A DNA stretch of 64,000 nucleotides, from the NCBI GenBank assembly GCA_036429605.1, contig JAVFKD010000004.1, positions 1,736,001 to 1,800,000 on the forward strand, written 5' to 3'. Position 1 is the stretch's first letter; each line of letters opens with the position of its first letter. Source of the DNA: Cladobotryum mycophilum (Eukaryota; Ascomycota; Sordariomycetes; Hypocreales; Hypocreaceae). Both the position numbers and the translations under genes were made by a program. Below are positions 59,345-64,000 of the stretch, in pieces. Below the pieces are notes generated by a model that did not search any database, was not told the DNA's origin, and was given only the letters and a program-made list of their open reading frames with translations.

Positions 59345-60840
59345 ATAGATAGCATGGGAACCTCTGATATCAACGAAAATTCCGTCAACAAGGCATTTAT
59401 CGGAGAGATGAAAAGCACCATCACCCAAACAATCGGCCAGGGCTTTGGAATGACGTTTGATGCCCACATGATGGCCGGTCATCGGTTCATCATGCGTTTT
59501 TATGAGTCTGTATAAGCGAGATGGCGCAGACTTTCCACACGAAAGCTTCTAATATATAAGATCCAGGATGCTAGAATTCACATGTTTGGGTTCAGCCGCG
59601 GTGCCTATACAGCCCGCTTCCTCGCCAGAACGATCAACACCATCGGCCTTCTCTGCAAAGGCAACAAGGAAATGGCGCATTTTGCCTTCAGACTCTACCA
59701 GCGCTATCTTGCAGGCTAGGTTCAAGATGAGGACAAGGCAGACGAGGGGCAGGCAAAGAGGACAACAGACGAAGAGAAGAGAAACGAAGGCAAACCAAGA
59801 CAGGTCAGAAAAGACGGCAGACAAAGAGGAAGCAAAGAAGACGACAGACGGGGAAATTCCCAAAACCAAGGACGCACCCAACGAGATTACAACTTTCGGT
59901 CAAACATTTTGTAGAGGAAACGGCGGCGGTGGCGAGGGGAACGTCAAAATCTTCTTTCTAGGCATGTGGGATTGCGTAAACTCGATTGCAGTCCTTGATC
60001 ACAGAATATACAAGCTCAGGCCTGTATCCAGAACCACGCATCAAATTCGTCATGCCGTCGCTCTCGACGAACGCCGGGTTAAATTAAAGCCTGCTCTTCT
60101 CGCCCAAGACATTCTTCAATCCAAACCCAAGGACGAGGATATCAAGGAGGTGTGATTCGCCGGTGGTCATGGTGATGTGAGCGGTAGTTGGCCTGCTGGA
60201 GATACCAATATCGACAACTGAAGACGCCAAGAGCAACCTATCTAGGCTTTCTCTTTGGCAGATGTTCAAGAAATTTTGGTGGTCAAGAATGCCTACAAAG
60301 CTTACCACGTCTACAAAGGGCACTACGCTTACAAAGGACACCACGCCTGTGGCATACCAATTGAGCGATATCGCGCTGGCATGGATGATTCAAGAGCTCT
60401 GCAAAATAGGCAAAACTAATAAACCAGAGAGGTTAGCATGGCATAGAACAGCTAACGACTTCACGCATGAGATCTTGAGCTTGACAACGAAGATTTAGCA
60501 AACTTTGCTGTTCACGACCCCTTGAAGCATAATTCTGGTACGGCTGGTATCAAGGTGCTTCTTTTTTTGGCAATTATGAGGCAAGCTCTTACATCACCAA
60601 TCGTTGAAACCGCAAATACTGACCCAGATAGAATATTGGCCATTGATTAGTAGGCATGAGCAATGTTTTGGGAAGTGGGCGCACACCCGCGGAAAACCCA
60701 ACATGGGCGCTTCTCGAACTGTACCTGGAAACGCGGTGTTCCATACATACATCAGTAGACATGCTAAAGTCTGGTCCCAAGAAGACAAGCACAAACCCCT
60801 AATTTGGCCAAACGATTGCTTGAGTAAGTTGACAGTAGAT
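59345..60840 (+). pseudogene. DUF2235 (Tle1-like) hydrolase pseudogene
   Basis: Relic of an alpha/beta hydrolase of the T6SS phospholipase-like family that is common in fungi. Recognisable pieces along the plus strand: [20 protein letters not shown] and [18 protein letters not shown]; then the nucleophile motif [18 protein letters not shown] (GxSxG) near 59585; [20 protein letters not shown]; then after a low-complexity charged linker KIFFLGMWDCVNSIAV, IRHAVALDERRVKLKPALLA, and FAGGHGDV with the family Trp before it replaced by a stop. Later pieces include QLSDIALAWMI and NMGASRTVPGNAVFHT. Lesions: TAG after RYLAG, TGA before FAGGHGDV, at least two frame changes and poor splice sites. Clearly non-functional. 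Confidence 0.82.
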
Positions 60841-61287
60841 GCTGAGGAACAATTAATGAAATGCCGTGGAAAGATTGAAAAAAAAGGGGGGGATATCACA
60901 CCTCGTGAACATGGTGAGAGCATCGAGCCACATTCACCCAACATCTATACTCTAACATATAGATAGATATTCGACTTTGCATTAGGACGAGGCAAACTAG
61001 AAAACGTACCTACCAGAACTTGCATACACACACAAGTATTAATTAATGCTGATCCTTGATCCTTCGCGTCTGCGAGGCCGAGCCAATGACAAACCCCGAA
61101 ACAAGCGATAGCCCAATGCAACGGCAGGAGTTAGCGACGACCCGACCAACAGATCAAAAACAAGGCAACATCATGCTGCAGGTCTAGGCAGGTATAAAAT
61201 CTATAAGTAACCCCCTTCTCGCCCACATAGATATAGATCATCACCAACAAGGTTCAATTCACCACTGACCATTCCCCCATTCTCATG
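60841..61287. other. Spacer before the transposon
   Basis: No gene seen. A/C-rich on the plus strand. Confidence 0.5.
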
Positions 61288-61289
61288 TA

Positions 61290-61328
61290 GAGTGCCCCAC
61301 CACAACACCGTGACCATCCCAAGACCGT
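61290..61328 (+). repeat. Left terminal inverted repeat, 39 bp
   Basis: Starts GAGTGCCCCACC and ends CCAAGACCGT. Its exact reverse complement is at 63100-63138. Confidence 0.97.
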
Positions 61329-61399
61329 AGACATCACCACAAAATAACACATCACGTCATTACCTTATTTCTCAACAAAATTAAATGCTACAAAAATAA

Positions 61400-63007
61400 T
61401 TACAGTATAAATGTATCAGTTAATTCTTCTGGATCCGTTCTAGCAATTTCCAGCGCTTCATTTCGTAGTTTTGCGGCCTGTCGCGTTGCATAGCGTGCAC
61501 GCGATGCAATAGCCTCGTCCTTGGCCTTGGTAATGTCAGGAAGCCGAGCAAAGGTCTCGTTGGGGTCAAAATCAACGGCTTTACGGCCAAGGGGCTTTTT
61601 GGAAGCAATCTGGGCCTCTAAATAAGCGTTTTTTTGCTCCAAGGACGCGATCACGGCGTTCTTGTGGTCCAGTTCCTTCCCTGCCTTCCTCGCGATGGTC
61701 CGCAGGCCACGCTCAGCGTGATCTAGGTCTTCACGAACGGTATCCAACTGTCCCCTAATATCCTTAGAGCTCTGAGGCGTATACCAGAGCTGATTTTCTT
61801 TAATTCGGGGTCTCTTTGGTGTTGTAGGAGGCTCTGGTGTTGAGGGAGGTCTCTTAGGGTTGACCACGCCCTCCAGGACCCGTTCAACATTCGTAGGATA
61901 GACCCCGGCAGCACGAAAGCCTGATTTTATGTTAATCTTTGAGAAGGCTTTATTACTAGCTTGAAAATATGCTTGTAGGAAACGTTGCTTCTGTACAGGG
62001 GCCGAGGTCTCGAAGGAGGCAAACCCCTGAGTGTTCTGGCGGAAATACGTCTTTAGGGGAGAAAAAACACCAATATTAAGGGGTTGTGTGATGTGTGAGC
62101 TATGTGCCGGCAGATAAAGAAGCTGTATACGGTTAATCCAGGCCAGATATATGAATTCCACAGTAATATGAGCCTTGTGGTTGTCTAGGATCAGGATACG
62201 CTAATGAGACCGTATTTCTGGCGTTGTCTCAGGGATAAACACCTGTTCTAGCCATTTGAACAGTATCCCTGCGTTTGCCCAGCCTGTAGGGCTCGAGTCG
62301 TATGCCCAGTCAGGAATTTCATCAGGAAACCACTGCTGTTGGACTGTCTTGCCTGTGTAGATCACATAGGGCTTGACCCGGTCTCCGGCAGCACTGACAC
62401 ACTCTATAATAGTAACCCATTCACGAGAGTCGCTCTCTGTAACGGTTGCTGCTGTTGTTAGGCTTGTTCCTGCTACTTTTCCTGATCTGGTTTCCCCCTC
62501 TGCAAGCCCGGTCTCGTCAAGGTTATAGATTCGGTTCATACTGACGGACTTGGCCTTGATCTCGTCGTCTAGACGATCCCAGAAACTTCGTATGACCCCC
62601 TCGGTTGTATGGATCGTTCGGGAAGCCTCAATACCCCTAGAGACCTTTATCTTGACCTCCTCGTTGCGTTCAAAGAACCTGTCTACCCAATGTTGACCAA
62701 GGTGTTGGTCGCTGCCACCCTGGGTCAGGATAAGCTACGCAAAGGAACGAATGCGCCGGCGGTTAGGGGCCCGGCCACAGGCTTCTTCGGACTTGATCCA
62801 CTGTATGAGGTCTTGTTCTTGAACTTGTGATAGTTTTTGGGCGTTTTCTTTAGCTACTCGAATCGGTTGTGCACCTCGAAGTCGGTCATGTAAAGTCATC
62901 TGAGGGATTCTATAGTATCGACTTGCGACCGCGACAGCAAGGCCATTTTGTATCTTTTGAATAGCCTCGTCGATGTTATTTTCTCTGTCTTCATTTGTCT
63001 TCGTCAT
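61400..63007 (-). pseudogene. Pogo/Fot1-like transposase with two in-frame stops
   Basis: One frame of 535 codons from ATG 63007 to TAA 61402-61400. N-terminal HTH (psq-like, AVASRYYRIPQMTLHDRLRG), CENP-B-like HTH (QDLIQWIKSEEACGRAPNRR), then the DDE core: D164 in YNLDETG, D275 in LILDNHKAH, and the third position in SSHITQPLNIGVF, where the family has Asp (QPLDVGVF) but this copy has Asn at 311. Spacing 275 to 311 fits pogo-type DD35D. The tail has PKRPPSTPEPP and a long coiled coil (AVIASLEQKNAYLEAQIAS). Stops: TAG at 62737-62735 (after RIRSFA) and TAG at 62203-62201 (after EIRSH); both could come from CAG by C-to-T, and D311N by G-to-A. Dead by three independent changes. Confidence 0.93.
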
Positions 63008-63099
63008 GGCGAAAAAACGGCTTCAATTGGATTTAATTTGATAATGTTATTGCTATGCGAAAGTGTGGTGTTGAAAATGTGGCACTCATCGTTTACGTC

Positions 63100-63138
63100 A
63101 CGGTCTTGGGATGGTCACGGTGTTGTGGTGGGGCACTC
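63100..63138 (-). repeat. Right terminal inverted repeat, 39 bp
   Basis: Exact reverse complement of 61290-61328, followed by the TA duplication. Confidence 0.97.
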
Positions 63139-63269
63139 TAAGTGCCTTGCTTTCAACCCCCTTTACCCCATCGACGCTGACAACAGTCTACTCAGTTCTC
63201 ATCACAACTTCAAAAAAAAAACAACTACCAAGTCCACCCACAAAGTCTTCATCCTAAAGCATAATCATC

Positions 63270-63500
63270 ATGACTCGCCTGCTCGGAACACTACTCATCC
63301 TCTCTTCCATCTCGCTGGCAGCAGCATTCCCAAAGGAAGCCATATCTTCAGTCAGCGAATACTTTCTAAATGAGCAGGGAGAGGTTGTCCCGAACTTGTG
63401 TCCTACTTGTACCCACTGCAGTGCAGCTGGATCGGGATGTACCAGCTGCTGTAGCCAGGATGGTTGCTGGTGCACTTGCAACGGAGGTCGTACATGCTAG
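63270..63500 (+). CDS. Small secreted Cys-rich protein, candidate effector
   Basis: 76 residues, intronless. Signal peptide MTRLLGTLLILSSISLAAA with cleavage likely after Ala19 or 20. A short acidic/Ser-rich pro-like segment (SSVSEYFLNEQGE) leads to a C-terminal Cys block of about 34 residues with ten Cys: C-x2-C-x2-C, then GC-x2-CC, GC-W-C-x-C and a terminal C. Such dense Cys in a small secreted protein is typical of fungal effectors and apoplastic peptides stabilised by disulfides; no known family is recognised. The leader is AC-rich (CTACCAAGTCCACCCACAAAG) with ATCATCATGAC at the start, as for real fungal genes. It lies 130 bp from a transposon end, a common effector setting. Confidence 0.78.
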   Translation: MTRLLGTLLILSSISLAAAFPKEAISSVSEYFLNEQGEVVPNLCPTCTHCSAAGSGCTSCCSQDGCWCTCNGGRTC

Positions 63501-64000
63501 TCGCAGTAAGCGTTGTGTAATAGATGGATGGATAGTATGACCAGAACGGCCATGAGAGGTTGCATAAGTAGAGTGGCTACACAATCTACAGCCAAGCATC
63601 GATCTAGTAACACATATAATGGCATATTACGTTTTGTCTTTCCATTGACAAGTCTGTATACCCCTCCCTTGCGACCTGTGAGTGATGCGTGTAACTTCCA
63701 GTCTGAAGATCTGCACTCAAAAGTACCAACACTCAGTTGGGCGTGTGCTCCTTTATTCCGCAAGTTTGTACTAGCGCCAACACTCCTCCCAGGCAAGCAA
63801 CGGGAGACGTGAAGTAGCGGCTGTCACCATCAACACTCCCCTCATCCCCACAAAACAAAGACTCCCAAGGGACCTTTTGACCACGCTTCTCAATCCTACT
63901 CGGTTTTATCACGGAGCCGAATCGTCACTTATCATACACCTCGTAAATACTATCTATACTACCTATACTAGCTATGATATTAAATCTGCCTGGTGGTGCA
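63501..64000. other. Intergenic to window end
   Basis: No gene supported; overlapping short frames on both strands at 63513-63812 have no motif. Confidence 0.45.

Larger units (their letters stand above)
61290..63138 (-). mobile_element. Pogo-type (Tc1/mariner superfamily) DNA transposon, complete but inactive
   Basis: The element is 1849 bp, bounded by TA on both sides (61288-61289 and 63139-63140), the expected target duplication. Terminal inverted repeats are 39 bp and identical base for base. The only gene is the transposase on the minus strand, filling 61400-63007. Size, repeat length and domain order fit Fot1/pogo elements of filamentous fungi. Confidence 0.95.

Noticed and set aside
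59568..60155. 195-codon plus-strand frame as an intact gene
   Set aside because: Its second half is DUF2235 sequence, but its first half is in the wrong frame relative to the GFSRG part; it is a piece of the pseudogene.

Overview
The window is nuclear DNA of a filamentous ascomycete, most likely a Sordariomycete of the Hypocreales type. The evidence is short introns (mostly 44-110 nt) with GT/AG ends and CTRAC-like branch points, a Zn2Cys6 regulator, an HsbA-type secreted protein, a VWA-Hint protein, a DUF2235 relic and a pogo-type transposon. The genus is inference. Names rest on motifs and recalled family sequences; no search was run.

Layout. 1-1294: 3' end of the mitochondrial sorting protein Sam50. 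5617-10478: a full-size PDR-type ABC transporter behind a 4.3 kb upstream region. 10.5-17.3 kb: gene-poor, with a decayed helicase-like fragment. 17.3-19.0 kb: a FAD monooxygenase. 19.0-27.0 kb: intergenic with microsatellites. 27.0-29.7 kb: a 903-residue disordered protein. 31.0-32.1 kb: a GNAT acetyltransferase. 33.0-33.1 kb: a 34-residue Cys-rich protein. 38.3-41.0 kb: a Zn2Cys6 regulator with seven exons. 41.8-43.0 kb: a protein with two GFA domains. 44.0-45.5 kb: an HNH protein. 46.7-49.0 kb: a VWA-Hint protein. 49.1-50.4 kb: a 3-ketoacyl-CoA thiolase. 50.8-54.0 kb: a very large protein of unknown function. 55.1-56.2 kb: an NmrA-like protein. 56.6-57.1 kb: an HsbA-like secreted protein. 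58.2-60.8 kb: a pseudogene island (a fragment of the large unknown gene, a class 3 lipase and a DUF2235 hydrolase). 61290-63138: a complete but dead pogo-type transposon with 39 bp perfect terminal inverted repeats and a TA duplication. 63270-63500: a small secreted Cys-rich protein beside the transposon.

The strongest cross-window observation is that five otherwise well-conserved genes (ABC transporter, GNAT, HNH, VWA-Hint, thiolase) each carry one apparent frameshift of the same kind: a run of five C (or G) where the reading frame needs six. This points to a systematic homopolymer error in the assembly, so these genes should not be called pseudogenes yet. The 58-63 kb relics are different: they have nonsense codons, internal deletions and lost catalytic residues, and are truly decayed.

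The genes do not form an obvious biosynthetic cluster. No tRNA, rRNA or CRISPR array was recognised.
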